In this document: positions 33,902-43,034 of the stretch, piece by piece
Position numbering within the stretch: the first letter of the stretch is position 1
How the letters are laid out: the number at the start of each line of letters is the position of its first letter
Source: an uncultured Cellulomonas sp.
Lineage (GTDB): Bacteria; Actinomycetota; Actinomycetes; Actinomycetales; Cellulomonadaceae
Assembly: GCF_947494015.1 (NCBI RefSeq)
Contig: NZ_CANLTL010000013.1
Location: forward strand, 1-64,000
Reading direction: 5' to 3'
DNA length: 64,000 nucleotides
The notes under the pieces: generated by a model
What the model saw: the letters and a program-made list of their open reading frames with translations, nothing else
What the model was told of the DNA's origin: nothing
Databases searched by the model: none
Made by a program: the position numbers and the translations under genes

Positions 33902-34509
33902 TGGTTCGGCGGAGGCTAACGAGGTTGGAGCGGGGAGCCGGCGGGTACGCGGGCGGTGCGGGCGGTGACGGGCTCGACCCGGCCGGCGTCGACCCGTGTC
34001 CTGCCGACCCGTCCCGGGCCGACCTGCTCGACCGGCTCCGCGCCGACACGCACGCGGTGTCGACCTTCGCGGCGCGGCGCGGGATGGACCCGGTGATGTC
34101 CCTGCCGCTGACCATCCAGCAGCTCAAGCTGCTGATGGTCGTGGTCACCGCGGGGCCGGTGACCACGCACCACGTCGCCGAGGACCTGGGGCTCACCGCC
34201 GCCACCGTGTCCGGCATCGTGGACCGCCTGGTCGAGCGCGACCTGGTCGTGCGGGACCACGACGCGAGCGACCGGCGCATCCGCCCGCTGCGTGCGACGC
34301 CGGCCGGGGTCGCGATCGTCGACGGCCTGACGAAGGTCACGGCGTGGCACGAGCAGGAGGTCCTGTCGCGGCTGGCGACCGACGACCTCGCGGCCCTCGT
34401 GCGCGGGTTCGGCGCGCTGCGCCGAGCGGTCGACGAGCTGGCGGCGGGCGGGTCCGGCCCGGCCGGGGGCGGGTTCGGCACGCCGGGGGACGGCCCGGCT
34501 GCCCGCTGA
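33901..34509 (+). CDS. MarR-family regulator
   Basis: A 202-residue winged-helix repressor. The core runs from LLDRLRADTHAVSTFAARRG through TIQQLKLLMVVVTAGPVTTH and the recognition helix LGLTAATVSGIVDRLVERDL to the wing VVRDHDASDRRIRPLRATPA. ATG 33901 is one possible start but overlaps the palindrome. TTG 33925 has GGAGG at 33911-33915 at ideal spacing and is an attractive alternative. It is divergent from the RND exporter, the standard pairing of an efflux pump with its repressor. The Gly-rich C-terminal tail is not part of the family fold. Confidence 0.85.
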   Translation: MVRRRLTRLERGAGGYAGGAGGDGLDPAGVDPCPADPSRADLLDRLRADTHAVSTFAARRGMDPVMSLPLTIQQLKLLMVVVTAGPVTTHHVAEDLGLTAATVSGIVDRLVERDLVVRDHDASDRRIRPLRATPAGVAIVDGLTKVTAWHEQEVLSRLATDDLAALVRGFGALRRAVDELAAGGSGPAGGGFGTPGDGPAAR

Positions 34510-34679
34510 CACCGGCGACGCACGGGCGGCGTCTTTCACCCGCTCGGTCGCCGGCGGCCCGGTCGAAGCACCACCGCGCACTCACGAGCCGCGCCATGAT
34601 GAGCCGGTGGTGACCCGCGGTCCGTGCGGGCACCGGTCCACCATCTCGTCGGTCCCGCCGAGCGCGTGAGGGAGCCCCC

Positions 34680-36641
34680 GTGGTCCGTCGCCGAGGGCAG
34701 CACCCGCCGGGGACCGCCACGCCGCAGCGCCGGGCCGGGGACGGCGTCGAGGCGTCCGCCCCGCGCCGGCAGATGGTCGCCATCGGGCTGGCCGGGATGG
34801 TGCTGCCGATCGTGCTGGTCGGCACCGCGCTGGACGCGCTGGAGGACGTCGAGGCCGCGCACGACGACGTCGGGCGCATCACCGACGCGCAGGCGCACTT
34901 CCAGGACGCCGACATGGCGCACGACGCGCTGATCGCCGACGCCTACCGGCTGCTGCGCTCCGACCGGCCGGCGGCGGGGAACCCCGGTGCCGAGGTGGAC
35001 CGCGACGTCGAGGCCTACCTCGGCTTCCTCGCCGAGGTCGACGACGTCCCCGAGCTCCCCGACCAGGTCACCGCGCTGCTGAGCGCGATCCGCCCGCAGC
35101 AGGAGCAGTACGCCACCACGGCGACGCGGCTGCGGGCGCTCGCGACGACGGACCCCGTGGCCGCGCGCGCCGTCCTGGACGACCTGGACCGTCAGTACGA
35201 GGCGCTGACCACGGTCCAGGCGAGCGTCACCGACGCGATGGCGTCGGAGGCCGACCAGCGCCAGCGGGGCGCCGACGCCGCCCGGGCGCACGTGCGCTGG
35301 CGGGTGGTCAGCGCCGCGCTCGCGGCCGTGGTCGCCATGCTCGGGCTGACCCTGCTGCTCGGCCGGCTGGGCGGCGCGCTGGGGCGCACGCTCGCCCGCG
35401 AGCGCGGCGTCGCCGAGTCGCTGCAGCGCAGCCTGCTGCCGGACCGGCTGCCGCACGTGCCGGGCGTGGACCTGGCGGCGCGCTACCAGCCCGGCGCGGT
35501 GGGCACCGAGGTCGGCGGGGACTGGTACGACGTCGTCCCGCTGCCCAGCGGCGAGGTGGGGCTGGTGATGGGCGACGTCGTCGGGCACGACCTGGAGGCC
35601 GCGGCCAGCATGGGCCAGCTCCGCAACGCGCTGCGCGCGTGCGCCGCGGAGGGCGCGGACCCGCACACGGTGCTCGAGCGCCTCAACCGGCTCTGCCTCC
35701 AGCAGGACCTCGGGTCGATGGCGACGGTGCTGTACGCCGTGCTCGACCCCGTGCTGGGGACCGTCCGGATGGCCAGCGCGGGTCACTACCCGCCGCTGCT
35801 CGTGTGCGAGGACGGCGCGGATCGCCTGCGGACCGCGGAGTTCCTCGAGCCGGAGCCGCACCCGCCGATCGGCGCGGTCCGTGAGGTGCAGTACGTCACC
35901 ACGGTGCACCGGCTTCCCCCCGGGAGCCTGCTGCTGCTGTACACCGACGGCCTGGTCGAGAGCCGCGACCTGCCGGTGGCGGACGGCATGGCCCGCCTGC
36001 GCGAGCTCGCGGCCGTCCCGGTCGGGACGCCGGACGAGACGTGCGACGCGCTGCTGACCGGGATGCTCGGCGGCCGGCCGCCGCAGGACGACGTCGCTCT
36101 GCTCGCCGTGGCACCGTGCGCGCGGCTGGGGTCGCAGCTCCGGCTGGTCCTGCCCGCGCACGCGGAGCAGCTCGCCGTGCTGCGGCGCACGCTCGAGCGG
36201 TGGCTCACCGAGGCCGGCGCGAGCGACCCGGAGGTCTTCGAGATCACGGTCGCCTGCTCGGAGGCCACGACCAACGCGATCGAGCATGCCTACGGCCCCG
36301 GCCGGGCGGACGTCGAGGTGACCTGCCAGGCCACCGACGGGCTGGTGCGCCTGACGGTGCGGGACTGGGGGCACTGGCGCGAGGCACGCGGCCGCGACCG
36401 CGGGCGCGGGCTGTCGCTCATGCGCGAGCTGATGGACGACGTCGTGGTCACCCACGGCGAGCGTGGCACCCACGTGGAGCTCACCCGCCGGCTCGCAGGC
36501 GGCGACGACGGCTCGGCCGCGGCGGGCGACACGGCGGCCGGGCCGTCCGCCCACTCGCCGTCCGCCCACTCGCCGTCCGCCCACTCGCTGTCGGCCGACA
36601 CACCGGCGGCCGGCCCGGCCGGCGACCGGATCCGGGCATGA
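34680..36641 (+). CDS. Membrane SpoIIE phosphatase fused to RsbW-like ATPase
   Basis: A 653-residue signalling protein starting at GTG 34680 (GAGGGAG upstream). TM1 (MVAIGLAGMVLPIVLVGTAL, about 32-51), an extracellular helical sensor (52-205) and TM2 (about 208-228) precede a PPM/SpoIIE phosphatase (240-480). The phosphatase shows GGDWYDVVPLPSGEVGLVMG, DVVGHDLEAAASMG and LYTDGLVESRD metal ligands. A HATPase domain (490-610) with N-box SEATTNAIEHAY and GRGLSLM follows. It would both phosphorylate and dephosphorylate STAS anti-sigma antagonists, such as the two encoded next. The C-terminal tail has three SPSAH repeats. The two following genes overlap in series. Confidence 0.88.
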   Translation: MVRRRGQHPPGTATPQRRAGDGVEASAPRRQMVAIGLAGMVLPIVLVGTALDALEDVEAAHDDVGRITDAQAHFQDADMAHDALIADAYRLLRSDRPAAGNPGAEVDRDVEAYLGFLAEVDDVPELPDQVTALLSAIRPQQEQYATTATRLRALATTDPVAARAVLDDLDRQYEALTTVQASVTDAMASEADQRQRGADAARAHVRWRVVSAALAAVVAMLGLTLLLGRLGGALGRTLARERGVAESLQRSLLPDRLPHVPGVDLAARYQPGAVGTEVGGDWYDVVPLPSGEVGLVMGDVVGHDLEAAASMGQLRNALRACAAEGADPHTVLERLNRLCLQQDLGSMATVLYAVLDPVLGTVRMASAGHYPPLLVCEDGADRLRTAEFLEPEPHPPIGAVREVQYVTTVHRLPPGSLLLLYTDGLVESRDLPVADGMARLRELAAVPVGTPDETCDALLTGMLGGRPPQDDVALLAVAPCARLGSQLRLVLPAHAEQLAVLRRTLERWLTEAGASDPEVFEITVACSEATTNAIEHAYGPGRADVEVTCQATDGLVRLTVRDWGHWREARGRDRGRGLSLMRELMDDVVVTHGERGTHVELTRRLAGGDDGSAAAGDTAAGPSAHSPSAHSPSAHSLSADTPAAGPAGDRIRA

Positions 36642-36994
36642 GCACGCCCGGGGTCGAGGAGTCCGGCCAGGCGGGGTGGCCCCTGGTGCGGCTGTCCGGC
36701 GCGATCGACCTGGCCAACGTCGAGCCGCTCGGCTCGCGCCTCGAGCGCGCGGTGAGCAACCACGCCCTCGGACTGGTCCTGGACCTGTCCGCGGTCACCT
36801 ACCTGGACAGCACGGGGGTGCGGCTCATCTACCGGCTCGCGCGCCAGCTCGGCGACCGGCAGCAGTCGCTGCGCCTGGTCGTCCCGGACGGCTCGCGGAT
36901 CCGCCGGGTGCTGTCGCTCGCGGGTGTGGCGTCGGTCGCGCTCGTGGTCCACGATCGGGCCGACCTGGCCCGGCACGAGGAGGAGTCGCCATGA
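36638..36994 (+). CDS. STAS-domain anti-sigma factor antagonist 1
   Basis: A 118-residue STAS protein. ATG 36638 overlaps the phosphatase stop by four bases. The phosphorylation region reads LDLSAVTYLDSTGVRLIYRL, with the conserved Ser in DST. Dephosphorylated STAS proteins bind an RsbW-type kinase and so free a sigma factor. Its most likely partner is the upstream fused kinase/phosphatase. No sigma factor gene is in the operon. Confidence 0.88.
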   Translation: MSTPGVEESGQAGWPLVRLSGAIDLANVEPLGSRLERAVSNHALGLVLDLSAVTYLDSTGVRLIYRLARQLGDRQQSLRLVVPDGSRIRRVLSLAGVASVALVVHDRADLARHEEESP

Positions 36995-37380
36995 CCGCCC
37001 GCGAGGCCACGTCGTTCTCGCAGTCGCTGCACGCCGGAGCCGTCGTCGTCGAGGCCCACGGCGAGCTCGACGTCGCGACCGCACCCGCGTTCCGCACGGC
37101 CGTGCGGAACGCCGTCGACACCGGCCGCGCCCTGGTCGTGGTGGACCTCGGGCACGTCTCGTTCCTCGACTCCGCGGCCCTGTCCGTGCTGTTCGCGGCG
37201 CAGCGCGGGCTGCCGCTCACGCAGCGGATCACGCTCGTGGAGGTGCCCGAGCGGATGCGCCGGATGCTGCGGGTGTCCGGCGTGGACGCGGTGGTCGACG
37301 TGCACGGGCCGGGCGCGCCGCGGCCCTGGCTGGACGACGGCGGGAACGGGTGGGCGGCGGGCTCCTCGCCCGACCGCTGA
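36991..37380 (+). CDS. STAS-domain anti-sigma factor antagonist 2
   Basis: A 129-residue STAS protein whose ATG overlaps the previous stop by four bases, with GAGGAGGAG just upstream. The conserved loop is VDLGHVSFLDSAALSVLFAA, again with a phosphorylatable Ser (DSA). The C-terminus carries a Gly/Pro-rich extension beyond the fold. Having two different STAS outputs under one phosphatase suggests branching or graded control. The 116 bases after it contain no gene before tRNA-Arg. Confidence 0.85.
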   Translation: MTAREATSFSQSLHAGAVVVEAHGELDVATAPAFRTAVRNAVDTGRALVVVDLGHVSFLDSAALSVLFAAQRGLPLTQRITLVEVPERMRRMLRVSGVDAVVDVHGPGAPRPWLDDGGNGWAAGSSPDR

Positions 37381-37496
37381 GATGGGCGCCGTCGTCGGGC
37401 ATGGCCCCAGCCGGGCGGCCGGCAGGCGGGTCCCGGCAGGTGAGAGGCGGGCTACGGCCGGTGAGCGGAGCCACAGCCGGCGGGACCGGCCTGGCG

Positions 37497-37569
<73 letters not shown>

Positions 37570-37645
37570 CGGGGCCGCGCGGCCCGCACCCGTACAGCGT
37601 CGCACAGCGGCCCGGCGCGTTCGATCCGGGCCGGCGGGCAGCCGG

Positions 37646-39523
37646 TCAGCGACCGACCGCGTACGCCTGCATGCTGCGGGCGGTGGCCGCGCCGCGGAGC
37701 ATCCCGTCCGGGCGGGTGCCCACGGCGCTGAGCCGGCCCAGCGACCACGGGCCGGTGACGGTGACCCGGTGCCCGCGCCGGCGCAGCTCGGCCAGCACGT
37801 CCGGCCCCAGCCGATCCTCCGCGTGCAGCCCGCGCAGCTCGATCTCCCGCGGGTCGAAGGACGACACGAGGTGGGTGGTGTGCCAGGTGGGCTGGTCGAT
37901 CGCCTCCTGGATGCCCATCCCGAACACGAGGTGGTTGAGCAGGAACGGCAGCTGCCACTGGTCCTGCTGGTCGCCGCCGGGCGTGCCGCAGGCGAGCTCG
38001 GCGGCGCCGTCGCGCAGCACGAGCGTCGGGCTGAGGGTCGTGCGCGGTCGCTTGCGCGGAGCCAGCGAGTTGGGCAGGCCCTGCTCCACCCAGAACATCT
38101 GCGCGCGCGTCGGCAGCGGGAACCCGAGCGCGGGGATGACCGGCGAGCTCTGCAGCCAGCCGCCGCTCGGGGTCACCGACACCACGTTGCCGCGGGAGTC
38201 GACGACGTCGAGGTGGCAGGTGTCGCCCCGCGCGACCCCGTCGGTGCCGGTGCGCGGGTCGGTGCCGGTCAGCGGGTCCGGTCCCGCGTCGGGGGCGAAG
38301 GTCGGCTCGCCGACCCCCGCGGCGCGGGCCGACGACCCGCCACCGTCCCCGCCCCGACGGGCGGCCTCGACCTCGGCCAGCACGCGCTGCGGCAGCCGGG
38401 GCTCGCGGCCACCGGGACGCCCCGGCCGCAGCTCGTCGGACGCCTCGGTGCCGATCAGCGCGCGGCGCTCGCCGGCGTAGGCCGCGGACAGCAGGTCGTC
38501 CAGGGGCACGTCGGTGTGGTCGGGGTCCCCGTACCAGGCGTCCCGGTCGGCCAGGGCCAGCTTGGCGCCCTCCACCACGGCGTGGACCAGCTCGGCCGAG
38601 CCTGGCCGGGTGTCGGTGAGGTCCAGACCGGCGAGCACCCGGATCTGCTGCAGCAGTGCGGGGCCCTGCCCCCACGGCCCGGTCTTGGCGATCGTGCGGC
38701 CCGCGAGCTCGGCGGTCGCGGCGCGCTCCTCGCGCACCCGCCACGACGCGAGGTCGTCGTAGCGCAGGAACCCCGCGTGCGGGCTGCCCGAGGCGTCCAT
38801 GACCGACGTCGACGCGCTAAACCGGTCGATCTCCTCCGCGACGAACCCCTCGTAGAACGCGGCGCGCGCGGCCTCGATCCCGGCCTCCCGGTCCGGACCC
38901 GCGGCATCCGCGGCCGCCACCAGACGCTCGAGCGTCTCGGCCAGCGCGACGTTGCGGAACCGCTCACCGGGCCCCGGGGGACGGCCGCCGGCGAGGTAGA
39001 CCGCGGCCGACGTGGGCCAGTGCTCGCTGAACATGTCCGCGACCCGCGCCACCGTCGCCGCGGCCTGGGGCAGCATCGGCGCCCCGGACCGCGCGTTCCC
39101 GATCGCGTACTGCAGGACGTCGCGCACCGGCAGCGTCCCGTACCGCGCCAGCAGGTCCATCCAGGTACCGAAGGCGCCCGGGACGACGGCGGGCAGCAGC
39201 CCGGTGCCCGGGACGAGGTCCACGCCGAGATCGGCGAACGCCTCGGCGGTCGCCAGGGCCGGCGACGGTCCCTGGCCGCTGAGCACGAACGGCTCGCCGC
39301 TGCCGGCGACGCACCCGATCACCGGCACGTCACCGCCCAGGCCGTTCAGGTGCGGCTCGACGACGTGCAGGACCATCCCGGTCGCCACCGCGGCGTCGAA
39401 CGCGTTGCCGCCCGCCTCGAGCACCGCCATCCCGGACTGCGAGGCGAGCCAGTGCGTGGACGCGACCATGCCGACGGTGCCGACGAGCTCGGGACGGGTG
39501 GTGAACGGCGGTGGCGTGCTCAT
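37646..39523 (-). CDS. Gamma-glutamyltransferase family protein
   Basis: A 625-residue Ntn-hydrolase precursor. ATG 39523 begins MSTPPPFTTRPELVGTVGMV, without a signal peptide. The small-subunit start and nucleophile Thr are in RGDTCHLDVVDSRGNVVSVT, where autocleavage should occur, at about residue 425. The oxyanion-type GGWLQSSP block and PTLVLRDGAAELACGTPGGD follow. Family members hydrolyse or transfer the gamma-glutamyl group of glutathione, or act on related amides. A Gly/Asp-rich insertion (PDPLTGTDPRTGTDG) precedes the cleavage site. The gene stands alone, facing tRNA-Arg. Confidence 0.88.
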   Translation of the reverse strand: MSTPPPFTTRPELVGTVGMVASTHWLASQSGMAVLEAGGNAFDAAVATGMVLHVVEPHLNGLGGDVPVIGCVAGSGEPFVLSGQGPSPALATAEAFADLGVDLVPGTGLLPAVVPGAFGTWMDLLARYGTLPVRDVLQYAIGNARSGAPMLPQAAATVARVADMFSEHWPTSAAVYLAGGRPPGPGERFRNVALAETLERLVAAADAAGPDREAGIEAARAAFYEGFVAEEIDRFSASTSVMDASGSPHAGFLRYDDLASWRVREERAATAELAGRTIAKTGPWGQGPALLQQIRVLAGLDLTDTRPGSAELVHAVVEGAKLALADRDAWYGDPDHTDVPLDDLLSAAYAGERRALIGTEASDELRPGRPGGREPRLPQRVLAEVEAARRGGDGGGSSARAAGVGEPTFAPDAGPDPLTGTDPRTGTDGVARGDTCHLDVVDSRGNVVSVTPSGGWLQSSPVIPALGFPLPTRAQMFWVEQGLPNSLAPRKRPRTTLSPTLVLRDGAAELACGTPGGDQQDQWQLPFLLNHLVFGMGIQEAIDQPTWHTTHLVSSFDPREIELRGLHAEDRLGPDVLAELRRRGHRVTVTGPWSLGRLSAVGTRPDGMLRGAATARSMQAYAVGR

Positions 39524-39633
39524 CCCGGCATGCTCGCACGGTGGTCCGGCGTGCGCCGGTGCGGGCGGATCCGCCGCCCCCGCCCCGGCGCGGGCGTTTG
39601 GAGCGACCGACGGCGCTACGGGAGGATGGGACG

Positions 39634-41310
39634 GTGAGCCTGCAGCCGGTTGTCGACGCGACCGACGCGAGCCGCGAGCCGTCCGCCGAGCCCTCGGTCG
39701 GGGCGCCCGCCGTGACGCCGTCCCTGCTCGACGCCGTCCGGGATCTGCGGCGCGACGTGCAGCGCACCCGGTTCCCCCTGGAGATCCCCGGTGTCCAGGG
39801 CGCCCGCGCGTCGCGCGGGCAGCTCCTCGACCAGCTGTCGGACCACCTCCTGCCGCGGCTGGAGGAGCTGTCCGCACCCGCGGTGGTCGTGGCCGCCGGG
39901 TCGACCGGCGCCGGGAAGTCCACCCTGGTGAACTCGCTGCTGGGCACCGAGGTCTCCGCGGCCGGCGTGCTGCGGCCCACGACCCGCCGCCCGGTGCTCG
40001 TGCACCACCCCGCCGACGCAGATCTGCTCGCCGACCACCCGCTGCTCGGCGCCGTCGACGTCGTCGTGCACGACCGGGTCCCGCGCGGGATCACGCTGCT
40101 CGACGCCCCGGACCTCGACTCGGTGCTCACCCAGAACCGCGAGGTCGCGCACCGCCTGCTCGAGGCCGCGGACCTGTGGCTGTTCGTGACCACCGCGGCG
40201 CGCTACGGCGACGCCCTGCCGTGGCGCGTGCTGGAGGGGGCGATGGCCCGGGGCGCGTCCGTCGCGATGGTGCTCAACCGAGTCCCGGCGCAGGCGCTGG
40301 CGACGGTGCGAGGCGACCTGCTGATGCGGCTACGTGAGCGGGGGATGCAGGCGGTGCCGCTGTTCACCGTGCCCGACGCCGGGCCGCACGAGGGGCTGCT
40401 GGACGCCGCCGCCGTCGCGCCGATCCACCGGTGGCTGACCACCCTGGCCGGCCCGGACCGGGCGCGCGCCGTCATCGCCCGCACCCTGCGTGGGTCGCTG
40501 ACGTCCCTGCGGTCGTGGGTGGGCAGCCAGGCGGACGCGGTCCAGGCGCAGGTCGACGCGGCGTCGGTGCTGCGGGTGGAGATCGCCGCCGCGGTCTCCG
40601 GTCCGGCCGGGGCCGCCCAGGCGTCGGTGCTGGCCGGTGCGCTCGCGGACGGACCGGCGCGGGTGCGCTGGACCGACGCCACGACCGGGCCCGGGCCGCT
40701 GACCCGGGTGCTGGGACGGTCCGGCAGGCTGCGCGGGACCCGGCGGACCGCCCGCCGGCGCGAGGCGGCGCTGGTCACGCTCACGGACGACCTGCGGACG
40801 TCGGCCGCGGCGAACCTGGTCGCGGCGGGCGCCGCCGGCGAGGTCGCGCTGCGGTCCCGGCTGGCCGCGCCGTCGGCGCCACCCGGAGCCGCCGGGCTCG
40901 TCGAGGGCTGGCCCGCCGCCGACCACGTCGCGGCCCGCGAGCGTGACGCCGCCACGGCGGCCGCGGCCTGGGTGGCCGAGGCCGAGACCGCGGTCGGGGA
41001 CCTGCTGTCCGGGCCGGAACGCCGCCGCGCCGGCGACGCCGCCGCCGCGCTGGGTCCACGAGGTCTGGCCGCCGTCGTGCTGGCCGCCGCCGCCGGGCTC
41101 GAGCCGGCCTCCGCGCTGCTCGATGCGATCCTGCCGGGCGACGGCGCCGCCCTCGCGGACCGGCTCCGGTCGTCGCTCGCCGCGCAGGCCCGCGCGGCGG
41201 TGGACCGCGAGGCGGAGTCGCTCGAGGAGCTGCTGGGCGTCGCGGACCTCGCACCCGACGCCGCGTCGCGGCTGCGGCTGCGGCTGGCCGTGCTCAAGGG
41301 GCTGACATGA
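39634..41310 (+). CDS. Dynamin-like GTPase A1 (pair A, first gene)
   Basis: A 558-residue P-loop protein starting at GTG 39634, with GGAGG eight bases upstream. Before the G domain comes LRRDVQRTRFPLEIPG and LDQLSDHLLPRLEEL. G1 GSTGAGKSTLVNSLL is near residue 88, the switch-I region GVLRPTTRRPVLVHHP near 110 and G3 LLDAPDLDSV near 152. G4 is degenerate (VLNRVPAQ). The rest is helical and Ala-rich (stalk-like), with a weakly hydrophobic helix GLAAVVLAAAAGLEPASALL. Bacterial dynamin-like proteins remodel or protect membranes and often work as adjacent pairs. It overlaps A2 by four bases and is paralogous to B1 at 45510. Confidence 0.75.
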   Translation: MSLQPVVDATDASREPSAEPSVGAPAVTPSLLDAVRDLRRDVQRTRFPLEIPGVQGARASRGQLLDQLSDHLLPRLEELSAPAVVVAAGSTGAGKSTLVNSLLGTEVSAAGVLRPTTRRPVLVHHPADADLLADHPLLGAVDVVVHDRVPRGITLLDAPDLDSVLTQNREVAHRLLEAADLWLFVTTAARYGDALPWRVLEGAMARGASVAMVLNRVPAQALATVRGDLLMRLRERGMQAVPLFTVPDAGPHEGLLDAAAVAPIHRWLTTLAGPDRARAVIARTLRGSLTSLRSWVGSQADAVQAQVDAASVLRVEIAAAVSGPAGAAQASVLAGALADGPARVRWTDATTGPGPLTRVLGRSGRLRGTRRTARRREAALVTLTDDLRTSAAANLVAAGAAGEVALRSRLAAPSAPPGAAGLVEGWPAADHVAARERDAATAAAAWVAEAETAVGDLLSGPERRRAGDAAAALGPRGLAAVVLAAAAGLEPASALLDAILPGDGAALADRLRSSLAAQARAAVDREAESLEELLGVADLAPDAASRLRLRLAVLKGLT

Positions 41311-42950
41311 CCCAGTCGCACGACGGACGGCACGTGGGACGCCCGGCCGGGCCGCCCGGCGCCGCCGGCGCCGGGGGAGCACCCGCCCGCGGGGCGCACC
41401 GCTCGCTGAGCTCCGAGCTCACCGGCCGCGTCGAGGCGCTCGATGCCGCGCTGGCCGCCGCCGGGGACCGCCTGACGCCCGGCGTCGCCCAGGACGTGCG
41501 GCGCACCGTCGCCGCGGTGCGCGACCGGCTGGGCCGCGGCATCGACCACACCCTGGTCGCGCTGGTCGGCGGCACCGGCTCGGGCAAGTCGAGCCTGTTC
41601 AACGCGTTGTGCGGGCTGCCCCTCGCCGACGTCGACGTACGACGACCCACGACGTCGGAGGCGACCGCGTGCGTCTGGGGCCGGTCGGGGGAGGCGCTGC
41701 TCGACTGGCTCGGCGTGGCGCCCGGCCGCCGGTTCCAGCGCGAGACGGCGCTCGACGGCGACGCCGAGGCCGACCTGCGCGGGCTCGTCCTGCTCGACCT
41801 GCCCGACCACGACTCGGTGGCGTCCGGCCACCGCGAGGTGGTCGACCGGCTGCTGCCGATGGTCGACCTGCTCGTGTGGGTGGTGGACCCGCAGAAGTAC
41901 GCCGACGACGCGCTGCACTCGGCGTACCTGCGCGCGCTGGTGGGGCAGGAGGCCGCGATGGTCGTCGTGATGAACCAGGTCGACACCGTGCCCGCCGACG
42001 TCCGCGACCGCCTGCTGGCCGACGTCGGGCGCCTGCTCGCCGAGGACGGACTGGTCGGGGTGCCGGTGCTGGCGACGTCCGTCCCCGAGGGCACGGGCAT
42101 CACCGAGCTGCGCGCCACCCTCGCCGGGGTGGTGGCCGGCTCCAGCGTGGCGGCCGTCCGGGCCGGCGCGGAGCTCGCCGTGGCCGGCCGCGCGCTCGCC
42201 ACGGACGTCGCACCGGCGGTCGAGCTCTCGCCCGACCACCTGCCCACCGGCGCCGTCGTCGACGCCCTGGTCGACGCGGCGGGGCTGCCCGCGATCGCCG
42301 ACGCGGTGGGCGCCACCGTGCAGCGGGGCACCGGCGCCGTCGCGCCCGTCGGCGCGGTGCAGGCGCACACCGTGGGACTGGCTCGGCACCGCTGGCTGGG
42401 CGAGGTGGGACGGGGTCTGCCGGTCGGGTGGCGGCGGTCCCTCGACGAGCGCCTGCCCGCGTCCGCCGAGCTCGCCCAGGCGGTGGGATCGGCGCTGCCC
42501 GGCGTCACGCCGGCCGCCCGGCGGTCGCGTGCGGCGACCGCGTTCGCGTTCGCCTCGGTCGTGCTGGGTCTGGCCGCGGTCGCGGTCGCCGGGGCGCTGG
42601 GGGCCGATGCGCTGCTGGGCACCGACGTGGCCGACGCCGTCGCGGGGGTGCCGGTCACGGCGGGGCTCGGGGCGGGGTTGGCGGTGCTGCTCGCCGTGCT
42701 GGCGCTCGGGGCCTGGGCCGTCGCCCGGTCGGCGCGCCGCCGCGCTGCGCGGCGCCGGTCCGCGACGGTCCGGCGCGAGGGCCGGGCCGCCGTGGAGGAC
42801 GTCGTGGCGCACCGCCTCGTGGAGCCGACGCTGGCGCTGCTCGCCGAGCACCGGCATGTGCGTGACCTGGCCGGCACGGCCGCCGCCGATGACCACCCGA
42901 TCGCGCCGGCGACCCCAGGCGCACCCGCCGCGACGCCGTCCACCGGCTGA
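41307..42950 (+). CDS. Membrane GTPase A2 (pair A, second gene)
   Basis: A 547-residue GTPase, ATG 41307 overlapping A1. The G domain has VGGTGSGKSSLFNALCG near residue 88, DVRRPTTSEATACVWG, G3 LLDLPDHDSVASGH, DLLVWVVDPQKYADDALH and G4 VVMNQVDTV. Two hydrophobic helices near 412-440 and 450-475 anchor the C-terminal end, followed by an Arg-rich stretch and a helix. It is closely related to B2 at 47570: DHTLVALVGGTGSGKSS against DHTVVALAGSTGSGKSS. A1 and A2 probably act as a heteromeric membrane GTPase complex, by analogy with DynA/DynB and IniA/IniC. That function is inferred. Confidence 0.75.
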   Translation: MTQSHDGRHVGRPAGPPGAAGAGGAPARGAHRSLSSELTGRVEALDAALAAAGDRLTPGVAQDVRRTVAAVRDRLGRGIDHTLVALVGGTGSGKSSLFNALCGLPLADVDVRRPTTSEATACVWGRSGEALLDWLGVAPGRRFQRETALDGDAEADLRGLVLLDLPDHDSVASGHREVVDRLLPMVDLLVWVVDPQKYADDALHSAYLRALVGQEAAMVVVMNQVDTVPADVRDRLLADVGRLLAEDGLVGVPVLATSVPEGTGITELRATLAGVVAGSSVAAVRAGAELAVAGRALATDVAPAVELSPDHLPTGAVVDALVDAAGLPAIADAVGATVQRGTGAVAPVGAVQAHTVGLARHRWLGEVGRGLPVGWRRSLDERLPASAELAQAVGSALPGVTPAARRSRAATAFAFASVVLGLAAVAVAGALGADALLGTDVADAVAGVPVTAGLGAGLAVLLAVLALGAWAVARSARRRAARRRSATVRREGRAAVEDVVAHRLVEPTLALLAEHRHVRDLAGTAAADDHPIAPATPGAPAATPSTG

Positions 42951-43034
42951 CCGGATCGGCGCTCGCCGGGCCGGTGCGACCGGCGAGCCTCGAGCACCGG
43001 GTCGGCGCCGTCGACCCTCGCGCGAGGAGGAACG

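Noticed and set aside
33895-33924. A second iron box between the RND and MarR genes
   Set aside because: Alignment of the AGGCTAA copies to the 19-base consensus gives at most about 10 matches. The simple AGCCT/AGGCT palindrome fits a MarR operator better.
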